Source: an uncultured Candidatus Saccharibacteria bacterium
GTDB taxonomy: Bacteria > Patescibacteriota > Saccharimonadia > Saccharimonadales > Saccharimonadaceae
DNA length: 64,000 bases
Assembly: GCA_947165975.1 (NCBI GenBank)
Contig: CAMVCL010000003.1
Span: forward strand, 1 to 64,000
Reading direction: 5' to 3'
Made by a program: the position numbers and the translations under genes. Below are positions 36,188 through 45,441 of the stretch, in pieces (the stretch's first letter is position 1; every line of letters begins with the position of its first letter). Below the pieces are notes generated by a model, which worked only from the letters and a program-made list of their open reading frames with translations, had not been told where the DNA came from and did no database searches.

Positions 36188-37297
36188 TTATCTCCTTTTC
36201 TTTTTAATATCACGAGCGGAGATACGAGTTATTTTTGTTCCTGTCTTTTTATTTTCGACCACCTCGGCCTCTTTGATTTTTCTAAGTTCTTTTAACACCG
36301 CTTTATCTGTTACGGCATCGATTTCTTGATCGACTTTTTTAAGTACAATTCTCTGTTGTATTACTGTTAAGATATTACTGAGGAAATAATAAAACGCTAA
36401 TGCACCATTTAGATTAAACATAATGATAAACATCATTATTGGCATCATCATCGACATCTGGCCCGTAGCCATACTGCTTACATCAGATTCATCAAGTTCT
36501 TTACCCTCTTTTGCTTCACGAATCAGATCACGGAATTTCTTTTTCTTTTCCGACTTACCAGAAGGCATCTGCTGCTTTGTTGCCCAATACTGAATAACCG
36601 ATGCTAATATCGCACAAACTAATATGAAAAACGCACTCCAAGTAAACTTACCCATCAATACGTCACTAGCTTTTACATCAAGATTGATTGTACCAAATAA
36701 TTGAGGGTGAAAATCATAAGGAGTCTTCTCCTCATCTGGTATTTTATCATTGGTTAAATCAGCTAGATAAGTAGCCTGTTTTTCTTCGAGTTGTTTAATT
36801 TCAGAGCCTTCATATGCCACAATATCATACGCACGGTTATCGAGATTATCTAGAGGAAGTGGTGTCGCAATCACCCGAATTGCTGAAAAAATCGCAATAA
36901 AGATTGGTAACTGAATCAAAATCGTAAACATTGAAGCAAAAGGCTTCACATTGTATCTCTTATAAAGATCCATTGTTTGTAAGGATTCAAGCTGCTTATT
37001 CCCCTTACAGTTTTTCTTAATCTCTGTTAATTCAGGCTGAATCTTCCTAATTAATTTGGTTTGATTTAATTGTCTTTTAGTAAGCGGCCACATCGCCAAT
37101 TTAACTAGGAGTGTAAATACTATAATCGCCAAACCAAAATCATGTATTACATTAAAGATCAAAAACAGAATATTTACAATTGGCCGTACCACGATCATAT
37201 CAATCAGATTAAACGGACCCCCTGTCATAATAGAGCCAACTACGAAAGCAAGAAATATCCCCCAATAAATATTTTTCTTCACACTCTTTTTATCCAT
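36188..37297 (-). CDS. yidC: membrane protein insertase YidC
   Basis: Inserts and folds membrane proteins, alone or with SecYEG. The 369-residue protein has the YidC/Oxa1 core: FGLAIIVFTLLVKLAMWPLTKRQL (with a Lys where the groove Arg usually is), PFASMFTILIQLPIFIAIFSAI and NGALAFYYFLSNILTVIQQ. An inserted extracytoplasmic segment occupies about residues 145-205. The C-terminus is strongly basic, as expected for ribosome contact. It lies between rnpA (1-bp gap) and khpB, the standard origin-proximal order. Confidence 0.95.
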   Translation of the reverse strand: MDKKSVKKNIYWGIFLAFVVGSIMTGGPFNLIDMIVVRPIVNILFLIFNVIHDFGLAIIVFTLLVKLAMWPLTKRQLNQTKLIRKIQPELTEIKKNCKGNKQLESLQTMDLYKRYNVKPFASMFTILIQLPIFIAIFSAIRVIATPLPLDNLDNRAYDIVAYEGSEIKQLEEKQATYLADLTNDKIPDEEKTPYDFHPQLFGTINLDVKASDVLMGKFTWSAFFILVCAILASVIQYWATKQQMPSGKSEKKKKFRDLIREAKEGKELDESDVSSMATGQMSMMMPIMMFIIMFNLNGALAFYYFLSNILTVIQQRIVLKKVDQEIDAVTDKAVLKELRKIKEAEVVENKKTGTKITRISARDIKKKRR

Positions 37298-37298
37298 T

Positions 37299-37649
37299 CT
37301 ACTTATTATAGCATACTTTACTTTCTTCGACTAGCTCACCAAGTTGCTCCTCTATCTCAGAAAAAGGCATAGTTGAAAAAGTCTTAGAATAAATCACAAA
37401 AATATAATCAGTTTTTTTAGGTAAATAATCAAAATTAAGCCTAATCGCCTCATAAACTCTTCGCCTAATTCGATTCCGTTCCACTGCAGACTTAGCGACT
37501 TTTTTCGATACAACAACGGAAATTCTAGTAAAACCCCTAGTATTATCCGCAAAAATCAACGACACCTTCGCTCTACGAATTGTCTTTCCGTGTTGGTAGA
37601 CATATCTCACTCCACCACGTGAATGGAATCGGTATTTCTTCGCTAACAT
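37299..37649 (-). CDS. rnpA: ribonuclease P protein component
   Basis: Protein subunit of RNase P, which matures tRNA 5' ends with the RnpB RNA. The 116-residue protein carries the signature KKVAKSAVERNRIRRRVYEAIR and the N-terminal FHSRGGVRYVYQHG. The order rpmH-rnpA-yidC-khpB is conserved near bacterial origins. A hairpin at 37667-37691 separates it from rpmH and probably reduces read-through. Confidence 0.95.
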   Translation of the reverse strand: MLAKKYRFHSRGGVRYVYQHGKTIRRAKVSLIFADNTRGFTRISVVVSKKVAKSAVERNRIRRRVYEAIRLNFDYLPKKTDYIFVIYSKTFSTMPFSEIEEQLGELVEESKVCYNK

Positions 37650-37666
37650 AATATATATTATATATT

Positions 37667-37691
37667 AAATAAGCCCCTAGCGGGCTTATTT
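37667..37691 (-). terminator. hairpin between rpmH and rnpA
   Basis: 10-bp stem AAATAAGCCC / GGGCTTATTT with a 5-nt loop, starting at the rpmH stop codon. The minus-strand 3' side continues TTTAATATATAA, a weak U-tract, so it may act as a partial terminator that lowers rnpA relative to rpmH. Confidence 0.7.
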
Positions 37692-37828
37692 TAAGCAGTT
37701 AATCTAGCGCGACCCTTTAAACGACGACGTGCCAAGACTTTACGTCCATTTTTAGTAGCATTTCTCTTCATGAATCCATGCTCAACCTTACGCTGCTTCT
37801 TGTGCGGTTGATATGTTCGCTTTGGCAT
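37691..37828 (-). CDS. rpmH: 50S ribosomal protein L34
   Basis: A 45-residue, very basic ribosomal protein too short for usual ORF cutoffs. Translation gives [19 protein letters not shown] followed by [17 protein letters not shown], the diagnostic L34 sequence. It is the first gene of the leftward origin-proximal operon. Confidence 0.97.
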   Translation of the reverse strand: MPKRTYQPHKKQRKVEHGFMKRNATKNGRKVLARRRLKGRARLTA

Positions 37829-38062
37829 AATATTATTCCTTAAACTTTAAATTATTTCAAAATCTTATTATAGTATACCTCATTTTTCCACATTTTTCAA
37901 GGTGTTTTCCACAAGATTATTAGATATAAACATAAATATGTGGAAAATTCACAACCTGTTACTAAAACCATATATTACAACATATTTTTCTTTTTAAAAC
38001 CTGTGGAAAACCCCGTTTTTTCATGCTATAATTACTAAATACGAAGGAGGTGATAGCACTAA
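37829..38062. other. oriC: probable oriC, dnaA-upstream part
   Basis: A 234-bp AT-rich gap between divergent rpmH and dnaA. It has four copies of the DnaA-box variant TTTTCCACA: forward at 37884-37892 and 37905-37913, reverse at 37939-37947 and 38002-38010. An AT-rich stretch between 37970 and 38000 could unwind. The dnaA promoter TATAAT is at 38027-38032 and a near-perfect Shine-Dalgarno GGAGGTGAT is at 38046-38054. All four boxes have T at the third position in place of the consensus A. Confidence 0.8.
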
Positions 38063-39421
38063 ATGTATGACGTATGGAAGAACGCCCTTGCTGAAATCGA
38101 ACAACAGATTTCCGCTGCCAATTTTTCTACCTGGTTTCAGGACACCAATCTGATTTCCACCGAAAACGGCGAGATTAAAATCGGCGTCAAGAATTCTTTC
38201 TATGTCAAACAACTCCGTAATCGCTATCTAAATATTATCACTACCGCTCTAAAGAATAACAATATTGAAGTAAATAATGTTGAATTTGAAGTACAAACTA
38301 AAGTAAAATCTAAAGTCCGTCCCCGCGAAGTGACAAAAACCAGTATAGATTCCCTTAAGAATCGTGTTAAATCTATCCGTAAGTCTACACCTATTAGCAC
38401 TAACAATGGACTTAATCAAAAATATACCTTAGATAATTTTATTGTAGGTTCAAATAATGATCTCGCCGTTTCTGCCGCCAAAAGCATCATTGATTCCCCT
38501 GGTACTCGCTATAACCCATTCTTTCTCTATGGTGGACCAGGTCTAGGCAAGACTCACTTGGTCCAAGCAATCGGCAACGAACTCCTTAAAAAGAATCCTT
38601 CTCTCAAGATTTTCTACACTCCAATCTCTCATTTTTATTCTGATTTTATCGACGCCATCCAGACCGGTAAAGGAAAAGATTTTAATCGTAAATTCCAGAA
38701 ACTAGATGTTTTAATTATTGATGATTTTCAATTCATCGTTAATAAAGAGAAATCTCAAGAAGAATTCTTCAATATCTTTAATGACTTATATCAACTTAAT
38801 AAACAGATCATTGTCACTTCCGACCGTCTACCTTCCCAAATTAAGTCCGTTGATGAACGGCTCGCCTCAAGATTAACTTGGGCTGGTGCCTTCGATTTAC
38901 AACTTCCGAAATTTGAAGACAAGTGTGCTATACTCCGCGCCAAAGCTGAACTTATGGGAGCTGAAATTGAGCCAGAAGCCATTGAATATATTGCTGAAAA
39001 TGTAAACACGAATATTCGAGACCTAGAAGGAGAATTTTCAACCATCCTTTTAATGTCTGAGGTTCGCGGGCTTACTCCTCTAGAATTAATCGAAAACGGT
39101 TCAGTTAGTGTTAATCGTTCTTCCAAAATGCGTCCCACTTCACCTAAACAAATTGTTGATAAAGTCGCTAAATATTACAACCTTACTACTAAAGAAATGT
39201 GTAGCAAATCCCGTATTGCTCATATCAAAACCGCTCGTCAAGTCGCAATGTTTATTCTATCTAAAGAGTTAGGGCTTAGTACTAATAAGATAGCCGCCGA
39301 AGTTGGTGTTAAAGACCACACTACCGTTATGCACGGTGTTAAAAAGATCGAAAAAGACTTGAAACTTAATTTTACTCTTCGTGATCAAATCGAAGAGATT
39401 AAGGAAAAAATTTATGGTTGA
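38063..39421 (+). CDS. dnaA: chromosomal replication initiator DnaA
   Basis: AAA+ initiator that binds DnaA boxes and melts oriC. The 452 residues give all four domains: I (VWKNALAEIEQQISAANFSTWF), a linker (about 80-115), III with Walker A GGPGLGKTH near residue 155 and Walker B VLIIDDFQF, and IV with the helix-turn-helix signature VGVKDHTTVMHGVKKI near the C-terminus. The ATG at 38063 is fixed by the strong Shine-Dalgarno 8 nt upstream, which is unusual in this genome where many starts lack one. Confidence 0.98.
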   Translation: MYDVWKNALAEIEQQISAANFSTWFQDTNLISTENGEIKIGVKNSFYVKQLRNRYLNIITTALKNNNIEVNNVEFEVQTKVKSKVRPREVTKTSIDSLKNRVKSIRKSTPISTNNGLNQKYTLDNFIVGSNNDLAVSAAKSIIDSPGTRYNPFFLYGGPGLGKTHLVQAIGNELLKKNPSLKIFYTPISHFYSDFIDAIQTGKGKDFNRKFQKLDVLIIDDFQFIVNKEKSQEEFFNIFNDLYQLNKQIIVTSDRLPSQIKSVDERLASRLTWAGAFDLQLPKFEDKCAILRAKAELMGAEIEPEAIEYIAENVNTNIRDLEGEFSTILLMSEVRGLTPLELIENGSVSVNRSSKMRPTSPKQIVDKVAKYYNLTTKEMCSKSRIAHIKTARQVAMFILSKELGLSTNKIAAEVGVKDHTTVMHGVKKIEKDLKLNFTLRDQIEEIKEKIYG

Positions 39422-39675
39422 TAATTTTCTTATTCAAAATGTGGAAAAACCGTGCAAAAACCTTTGTAAAACTCAGTGTAAAGTCTGCGCAAAATTTCGT
39501 GAAAAACTAAACTATATACAAATTTATGTGTATAAATTAATTATTCCACTTACTTTTTCAGACTTTTTCACTACCTTCTACACAACTAAATCTCCCCTGT
39601 TACTAAGCAATATTTTCCACTATTCCACAACCCCTACTAATACAACTATTAATAATTTAATAGAAAGGAAGTAAA
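39422..39675. other. dnaA-dnaN intergenic region, probable second part of the origin
   Basis: 254 bp without a credible gene. It contains a reverse TGTGGAAAA box at 39440-39448, a TATTCCACA box at 39621-39629 and a partial TTTTCCAC just before it. The 97-codon frame across this region starts inside dnaA and has no homology-like features. It ends with the dnaN Shine-Dalgarno GAAAGGAAG. Confidence 0.65.
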
Positions 39676-40776
39676 ATGAAAATCAAAGTCACACAAGAAA
39701 AACTCAGCAAAGCTTTAAATAATGTAAGTAGAATAGCAATTGGGAAAGTAACATTACCAATCCTAAATAACGTACTTATTCGCGTAGAACAAAAAAAGGT
39801 TTCATTAGTCACCACGAATCTAGATATGGCGGTAATTGATTTCCTTCCAGTTTCTAATTCCGAAGATGGTGTTGTTACTGTACCAGCCAAGCTTCTAGCC
39901 GAATTTGTCTCTAATCTTCCAAAAGGAGAAACTATTGAAATAGAATCAAAAGACACAAAAGTAGAAATTAAAGCCGGTAAGTACTCCTCGACAATTAATG
40001 GTACTATCGCTGATGATTTCCCAGAACTCCCTGAGATCGAAGAAAAGAATGCTGTTGTCTATAAGGTTGGTATTGAGGAATTTAAAAACAGTATTAGTCA
40101 AGTTATTATTGCGAGTTCAAACGATTTGACTCGCCCAGCTCTCACAGGTGTATATTTTAATACTTATAATAATTGCCTTGCTATCGCCGCCACTGATGGG
40201 TATCGTCTTACTGAAAAAATCCTCATTGATAAAGTTGAAAGCGAAGTAAAAGCTATCGTTCCCTCTTCCTCTCTCCAAGAAGTTCTTCGTTCAATTAACG
40301 ATGATGATGAAGAAATTGAGATCTCTTTTAATGAAGACTTAGTTCGTTTTCGATTAGGAGAAGTAGAGATAGTTTCGAAACTCATTGATGCTAGTTATCC
40401 AGATTACCAAAAACTTATCCCCAAGAACAACGAAATAAAAGTAATACTTAACCGTGAGGAATTAATACGTGTTACTAAATTAGCCGCGCTCTTTGCTCGC
40501 TCAGTTGGTGGCTCAATTATCTGTGAAGCAAAAACACCTGAAACTTTCTCGGTAAAATCGGTTGCTAATGAATATGGCGAAAACGATTCAGAAATTAATA
40601 CCCCTATAGAAAAAGATGGAAGAGCAAACTTTAATTCACGTTTCCTGATTGACGCACTCAACTCTTTAGAGAGTAAAGAGATAGAATTTGAATTCTCTAA
40701 CCATGTTTCCCCAGCGATCCTTCGCAATAAAAAAGATCCTAAATATACTCATATCGTAATGCCACTAAACTCATAA
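39676..40776 (+). CDS. dnaN: DNA polymerase III beta subunit (sliding clamp)
   Basis: Ring-shaped processivity clamp for the replicative polymerase. 366 residues form the three repeated clamp domains; recognisable blocks are PILNNVLIRVE near residue 29, the RPALTGVYF region near 153 and the end ILRNKKDPKYTHIVMPLNS, where MPL is the usual C-terminus of the family. The stop codon overlaps the recF ATG (TAATG), giving the conserved dnaA-dnaN-recF order. Confidence 0.97.
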   Translation: MKIKVTQEKLSKALNNVSRIAIGKVTLPILNNVLIRVEQKKVSLVTTNLDMAVIDFLPVSNSEDGVVTVPAKLLAEFVSNLPKGETIEIESKDTKVEIKAGKYSSTINGTIADDFPELPEIEEKNAVVYKVGIEEFKNSISQVIIASSNDLTRPALTGVYFNTYNNCLAIAATDGYRLTEKILIDKVESEVKAIVPSSSLQEVLRSINDDDEEIEISFNEDLVRFRLGEVEIVSKLIDASYPDYQKLIPKNNEIKVILNREELIRVTKLAALFARSVGGSIICEAKTPETFSVKSVANEYGENDSEINTPIEKDGRANFNSRFLIDALNSLESKEIEFEFSNHVSPAILRNKKDPKYTHIVMPLNS

Positions 40777-41777
40777 TGATAATTAAGACTGTTAAGCTCA
40801 CTAATTTTCGTAATCACACATCATACAAACTAGAATGTAAAGATGAAACATCTTTAATCCTAGGAGAAAACGGCTGTGGTAAAACTTCGGTTCTTGAGGC
40901 AATCTATATTTTAACTAGGGGTAAAAGTTTTCGTGCAACTGATCCAGAAATAATCAAAAATAATACTGAGTTTTATCGTATAGAACTGGAATATGTTAGT
41001 GGCGAAAAGATTATCGCAACCTATGATGGTAAAATGAAGAATTTTTTGATTTTGGATAAAAAAACACGACGGCTTCCTAAAAAAAACAAATACCCTGTGG
41101 TGTTATTTTTACCATCCGACTTAAACCTACTTAGTCATTCCCCTAGTCGGAGACGCGATTATTTTGATCGTATTTTTAGTGAATTTGATGAAACCTATGC
41201 TTCTAATCTATCTAAATATGAAAAAGCTCTCAAGCAAAGAAATGAATTATTAAAAAAAGATTCCCTCACGGAAGACACCCTTTTTTCTTGGAATATTATG
41301 TTGTCTAAATATGGTACAGACTTATACAACCAACGTATAACTTATATAGAAGAAATCAACTCAAAACTAACCACTACTTATCAATCTATTGCCAAAAACC
41401 AAGACGAAATAAATATTTTCTATAAAACCGAAGCTAAAAATCTGACTAATGAGCAGTATCTTAAAAAGATAGAGCAAAACTTTAAGAAAGATTCATATCT
41501 CGGCCATACCACCTTCGGAGTTCACCGCGACGATTATATTTTTGAATTCAATCATAAACCAGCCAATGGCTCCGCTTCACGCGGTGAGTCGCGTTCGATT
41601 ATCTTAGCACTTAAATTTATTGAAGCTGATCTCCTTACACAAAAACTTCACCTTAAACCAGTTATTTTATTAGACGATGTATTCTCGGAATTGGATGAAA
41701 CGCGCCGTCATTGTTTAGTTAAAAATTTCAAAAATAATCAGGTAATTATTACTAGTGTCGAGCGTAATACTTTCTAG
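40776..41777 (+). CDS. recF: DNA replication and repair protein RecF
   Basis: SMC-like ATPase that helps load RecA at gaps. The 333-residue protein has N-terminal IKTVKLTNFRNHTSYKLE, Walker A LGENGCGKTSVLEAI, the SPSRRRDYFDR block and the C-terminal ABC elements SRGESRSIILALKF (signature) and VILLDDVFSELDETRR (Walker B). Slightly shorter than E. coli RecF. The 3' end overlaps the convergent 41752 gene by 26 bp. Confidence 0.95.
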   Translation: MIIKTVKLTNFRNHTSYKLECKDETSLILGENGCGKTSVLEAIYILTRGKSFRATDPEIIKNNTEFYRIELEYVSGEKIIATYDGKMKNFLILDKKTRRLPKKNKYPVVLFLPSDLNLLSHSPSRRRDYFDRIFSEFDETYASNLSKYEKALKQRNELLKKDSLTEDTLFSWNIMLSKYGTDLYNQRITYIEEINSKLTTTYQSIAKNQDEINIFYKTEAKNLTNEQYLKKIEQNFKKDSYLGHTTFGVHRDDYIFEFNHKPANGSASRGESRSIILALKFIEADLLTQKLHLKPVILLDDVFSELDETRRHCLVKNFKNNQVIITSVERNTF

Positions 41778-43935
41778 TGAAAGCTATTACTGGATTTTCT
41801 GTACCTTCAAAATATTTAATACTATTATAGGCAGTCGAATCTCCTGCATACTTTCTTAAAGAAGCGGTCGCTCTTGCTAATGAAACATACCTCTGAGCAT
41901 ACTTATAGGTATCCCAATCACTATTTGAAGACGAATTAACAAAAGCTGCACCAGTTGCAAGCCTTTTTTCTTTTTCAGATACACCGAAGAGATTTTTGAC
42001 CATATTAACTAGATCTGAAACAAAAGATAAAGAAGATGATCCACTGGAAACAGATTCTAAAATTCCCCCATCTACTACACCAATAGGTGTTATCCTTTCG
42101 TTATTATAAATAATAAAACGAGCTAATACTGAGTTTTCGTTAATAGTCCTTGTTCCGCCAGAAAGAGTAGTATTAGCCTCCATAAAAGCCTTAAAACCAG
42201 CATCATTAAATGGGTCATTGAGTGTGCTAGTATCAAAAGCTACACTTTCATCACACTGTGGCGAACCAACTGCACCAATCGATCCAATCGTTTCACAATT
42301 TCCAAAATTCAATAAATAAGATTCTGTAGTGTCCGCATAAACACTCGTCGTGAGTGAAGAAATAGCTCTATTAGTAGTACTAAATAAGACGGCACTCTTC
42401 GTTAATAAACCACCTCTAGCTCCACGTAGAGAGATAGCAAAATTATAAATCATTGAACCAAGAAAGGTATTTTTTGAAGTTACGTCGAAAGGACTACGAT
42501 TCATACGATCAACCCTTGCGTCCATCGCTAAAACTTCTGCGTTTAGTTTTGCGTACTGGGTAATAGCGTCAGCATCTCCCGCAGTCGCGCCACTTGCTTT
42601 TGCCAACATCCTCCCCGTGTTCACTGCGCCTTCAGCTAAGAATTCTCCGGCATTAACCCCTTTAATTGTGTTATAAGAATTATCTATTAATGAACCAGAT
42701 ACAGTAGGGGTAATTAGGTTAATAATTGCAGAAGAAGCCATTTCTACCCCGTTATTTAATAAGCGACCAATTATTCCTTTTACACCATTATCCGTAGAAG
42801 CAACAGTTCCATTAATTGTTTTGATACCATTACTATGAATCCGATTCTCTATTGTGTTTAAAATTCTATCAGAAGAATAATTTTGGATTGTCTCAGGGTT
42901 AATCTTTTCTTTTGCTAAGATTGCATAAAGACTCGGTGAGTCTAATGGTGTACCGGTGGTTTTTATTATTTCACCGGTCTTTACGTCAACAATTTCTGTT
43001 TCAGAATCAGTATACAGGTAATTCATCGCCTCGTTAATTTTTGAGTCATTCCCGTCGCCAGCTTTCATTTTACTGATGTTTTCCATAAATAACGAATAAA
43101 ACAAAGCTGAGCGCTGTTCCTTAGCTGTTGTATCAGCAACTTTTAGAGTGTCTGCCGTACTTAGGGCGGCATCGTTTGTGTTTTCTGCGGTGTTTTTTTC
43201 TCTAACCCTATCAACGAATTCACTAGCATCAGAAGATGCCTGTGCGGAACTACCATTTTCATTATACCCGTCTTCGCTTTCGTCATAGTAAACACTATTA
43301 ATACTTACATCACTCCCGGCTTTCATTTTTTCTTTCATTACCTTATCAAAATCAGATTCTGCTGTAAAATTATTACGAGAAGTGCCAATTTTCTTAAAAA
43401 TTTCTTCTGCTGGTTCATCATAATAATATGCCGCGCGTCTATATGTAGCATTATCTAGTGCGTTATAGAGTTCCACATTATTGCTGATTTCATTAATAAA
43501 ATCTTCTGCACGGATTATTTTTTCACCCTGTTTTAGCACTAAACCGCCTTCATGTTTGTTACTTTCTTTAAATTCGCCATTATCTAGATATCCTACTAAA
43601 ACTCCGTTTGTTTTTAATATTTCAACAGTATTATCTGGGATATCACCATCTAGTAAGGCTTGCTGGAATATTATCTTTTTGCTTTCAACAGCGTCAGCGT
43701 ATTGTACGTCGGTTTCCTCTATTAAACGTTCTGAAATCGCTGAAGGAATTAAAGTCCCTGAATTAAAAATAATTGCAAAAACCACAATCATCATAGTAAT
43801 AAAACCAGCCGCAGTAAATCCTTTAAGCTTACCAGAACCTTTAGTTTTTATTTTTTTACCCGTCACATTTGAGATAATCTGGTTATTAGAGAGAGCAGAC
43901 TTTTCACTAGACTGTAAGACCTCTGTTGAATTCAT
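41752..43935 (-). CDS. large membrane-anchored protein of unknown function
   Basis: A 727-residue protein with no family I recognise. Residues 1-38 are basic and cytoplasmic, 39-65 form a transmembrane helix (GFTAAGFITMMIVVFAIIF), and the remainder is mostly polar and probably extracytoplasmic, with a Ser/Ala/Asp-rich stretch around 230-270 and moderately hydrophobic segments near 405-425 and 500-525. Near the C-terminus there is one close cysteine pair (NFGNCETIG, SPQCDESV). Start set at ATG 43935 because it is preceded by TATAAT with a 6-nt gap and reads MNSTEVLQSSEKS. It is divergent from rlmD. Confidence 0.75.
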   Translation of the reverse strand: MNSTEVLQSSEKSALSNNQIISNVTGKKIKTKGSGKLKGFTAAGFITMMIVVFAIIFNSGTLIPSAISERLIEETDVQYADAVESKKIIFQQALLDGDIPDNTVEILKTNGVLVGYLDNGEFKESNKHEGGLVLKQGEKIIRAEDFINEISNNVELYNALDNATYRRAAYYYDEPAEEIFKKIGTSRNNFTAESDFDKVMKEKMKAGSDVSINSVYYDESEDGYNENGSSAQASSDASEFVDRVREKNTAENTNDAALSTADTLKVADTTAKEQRSALFYSLFMENISKMKAGDGNDSKINEAMNYLYTDSETEIVDVKTGEIIKTTGTPLDSPSLYAILAKEKINPETIQNYSSDRILNTIENRIHSNGIKTINGTVASTDNGVKGIIGRLLNNGVEMASSAIINLITPTVSGSLIDNSYNTIKGVNAGEFLAEGAVNTGRMLAKASGATAGDADAITQYAKLNAEVLAMDARVDRMNRSPFDVTSKNTFLGSMIYNFAISLRGARGGLLTKSAVLFSTTNRAISSLTTSVYADTTESYLLNFGNCETIGSIGAVGSPQCDESVAFDTSTLNDPFNDAGFKAFMEANTTLSGGTRTINENSVLARFIIYNNERITPIGVVDGGILESVSSGSSSLSFVSDLVNMVKNLFGVSEKEKRLATGAAFVNSSSNSDWDTYKYAQRYVSLARATASLRKYAGDSTAYNSIKYFEGTENPVIAFTRKYYARH

Positions 43936-43941
43936 AATATA

Positions 43942-43947
43942 ATTATA
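43942..43947 (-). promoter_or_regulatory. -10 box of a leaderless promoter
   Basis: TATAAT on the minus strand 6 nt before the ATG at 43935. Confidence 0.7.
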
Positions 43948-43959
43948 ACATATTTTTGA

Positions 43960-43965
43960 TATAAT
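43960..43965 (+). promoter_or_regulatory. -10 box of a leaderless promoter
   Basis: TATAAT 6 nt before the ATG at 43972, back to back with the divergent promoter at 43942. Confidence 0.7.
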
Positions 43966-43971
43966 AAAAAT

Positions 43972-45213
43972 ATGGTTAAGATAGAGAAAATAATTCCGGG
44001 TGGACAAGCTCTTGGTACCCTTCAGGATGGCAAGAAAGTGTTTTTTTGGAACGCATTACCAGGAGAAATAGTTACAGAATATCTGATTACTAAGAATAAA
44101 TCACATTACCTCGAAGCGACTGCTCAGAATATTAAGGACCCATCCAAATTCCGCTTAGAACCTAAAGATCCATGTTTTCTTTCAACTTCTCCTTGGCAGA
44201 TTATGGACTACGATTATGAACTAAAACTTAAATCTGAACTTGTCGCCGAAATATTTCGTGAGCATCAAATCATTATTAATCCCCCTAAAATCCTTACAGA
44301 CAGAAAAGAATTTTTTTATAGAAACAAAATGGAATATTCCCTCTATTGGAATAAACAAACCGAAAAAATTAGCCTCGCTTTTCATCAACGGGGATCCCAC
44401 TATAAAATACCGATTCATCAATCCTCGATAGAGCACCCAGAGATCTTTTCTGTTGCACAAAATATCATTAATGATCTAAATAATCATCATGAAGAGGCTC
44501 GCAAGTATCAATCTCTGTTATTACGCTGTAACCAAAAAGGTGAAGTTTCGGGCGGGCTTTATGAAAACCATAAACCGCATACAAAATTTAATAATCTCAC
44601 AGATACAATCTTGGGGAGAGAGTATTCATACTCGCCAAACGGGTTTTTTCAGATCAATATCCCTGTCTATGAATTAGCTCTTAAGGAAATCAAAAACTAT
44701 ATTGTCACCGAGGAGGTATTAGATCTCTATTCTGGTGTCGGTACTATTGGTCTTTCTGTTGCTTCCGATCGTCACCTCACCTTGATAGAATCAGATAGGT
44801 CGGCGTTTAATGAAATGGTGAAGAATATTACCATTGAAGGTGTTTTGGAGGATAGTAAAGCGAGGGACGGTATGATCCCCCCTGTTACCACGGATAAAAT
44901 CGACTCGGTCCGAAATGGTAATACTTTTGCCATCTTAGCAAAAACTGAAAACACTCTAAACTACATTGCCCCCAACCAAACCGTTATTCTAGACCCTCCA
45001 CGCGCTGGTTGTGATTATAAATTAGTTGAACAACTTATAAACATTGTTCCAGAAAAAATAATATATTTATCCTGCAACCCGGCTACCCAAGCTCGCGATA
45101 TTAAAATATTACTCAAAAAATACCAAATTGAAGATACTAAGACATTTAACTTTTTCCCACGCACTCCACATATTGAAAATCTCGTTATTCTCTCTAAAAA
45201 TGAACATAATTAA
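43972..45213 (+). CDS. RlmD/TrmA-family 23S rRNA or tRNA (uracil-5)-methyltransferase
   Basis: SAM-dependent m5U methyltransferase. Of 413 residues, about 1-55 form a TRAM-like RNA-binding domain, the C-terminal half a Rossmann methyltransferase: [15 protein letters not shown] (motif I), [11 protein letters not shown] (motif IV), [11 protein letters not shown] with the catalytic Cys and [10 protein letters not shown] with the catalytic Glu. RlmD-type enzymes hold a 4Fe-4S cluster through a CX5CX2C cysteine cluster; only one Cys (DPCFLSTSP) is present at that place, so this homologue probably lacks the cluster. Family assignment (RlmD, RlmCD or TrmA-like) is not settled. Confidence 0.88.
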   Translation: MVKIEKIIPGGQALGTLQDGKKVFFWNALPGEIVTEYLITKNKSHYLEATAQNIKDPSKFRLEPKDPCFLSTSPWQIMDYDYELKLKSELVAEIFREHQIIINPPKILTDRKEFFYRNKMEYSLYWNKQTEKISLAFHQRGSHYKIPIHQSSIEHPEIFSVAQNIINDLNNHHEEARKYQSLLLRCNQKGEVSGGLYENHKPHTKFNNLTDTILGREYSYSPNGFFQINIPVYELALKEIKNYIVTEEVLDLYSGVGTIGLSVASDRHLTLIESDRSAFNEMVKNITIEGVLEDSKARDGMIPPVTTDKIDSVRNGNTFAILAKTENTLNYIAPNQTVILDPPRAGCDYKLVEQLINIVPEKIIYLSCNPATQARDIKILLKKYQIEDTKTFNFFPRTPHIENLVILSKNEHN

Positions 45214-45255
45214 GCTTCATTTTTAGCGAGAAACATGCTAGAATTATTGAAAGAC

Positions 45256-45345
45256 GGAAGTGTGGCCGAGTGGTTGAAGGCGCACGCTTGGAAAGCGTGT
45301 AACGGGGCAACTCGTTCGCAGGTTCGAATCCTGTCGCTTCCGCCA
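45256..45345 (+). tRNA. tRNA-Ser(GGA)
   Basis: Class II tRNA with acceptor GGAAGTG / CGCTTCC (one G-T pair), long variable arm, T-loop TTCGAAT, encoded CCA. Anticodon loop CTTGGAAAG gives GGA. An intrinsic terminator follows 5 bp downstream. Confidence 0.96.
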
Positions 45346-45350
45346 TATAT

Positions 45351-45374
45351 AATAAGAAAGCCTGCTTTCTTATT
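45351..45374 (+). terminator. intrinsic terminator after tRNA-Ser(GGA)
   Basis: Perfect 10-bp stem AATAAGAAAG / CTTTCTTATT with CCTG loop. Confidence 0.8.
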
Positions 45375-45441
45375 GTGATATAAGGGGGGTAAAAGGATAA
45401 TTATTCTGTCGCTTTTACTATATGTAAAATGGAGTACAGGT

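Noticed and set aside
39381-39674. 97-codon frame across the dnaA-dnaN gap
   Set aside because: It starts inside dnaA, has no Shine-Dalgarno or conserved pattern, and runs through DnaA-box DNA; better seen as origin sequence.
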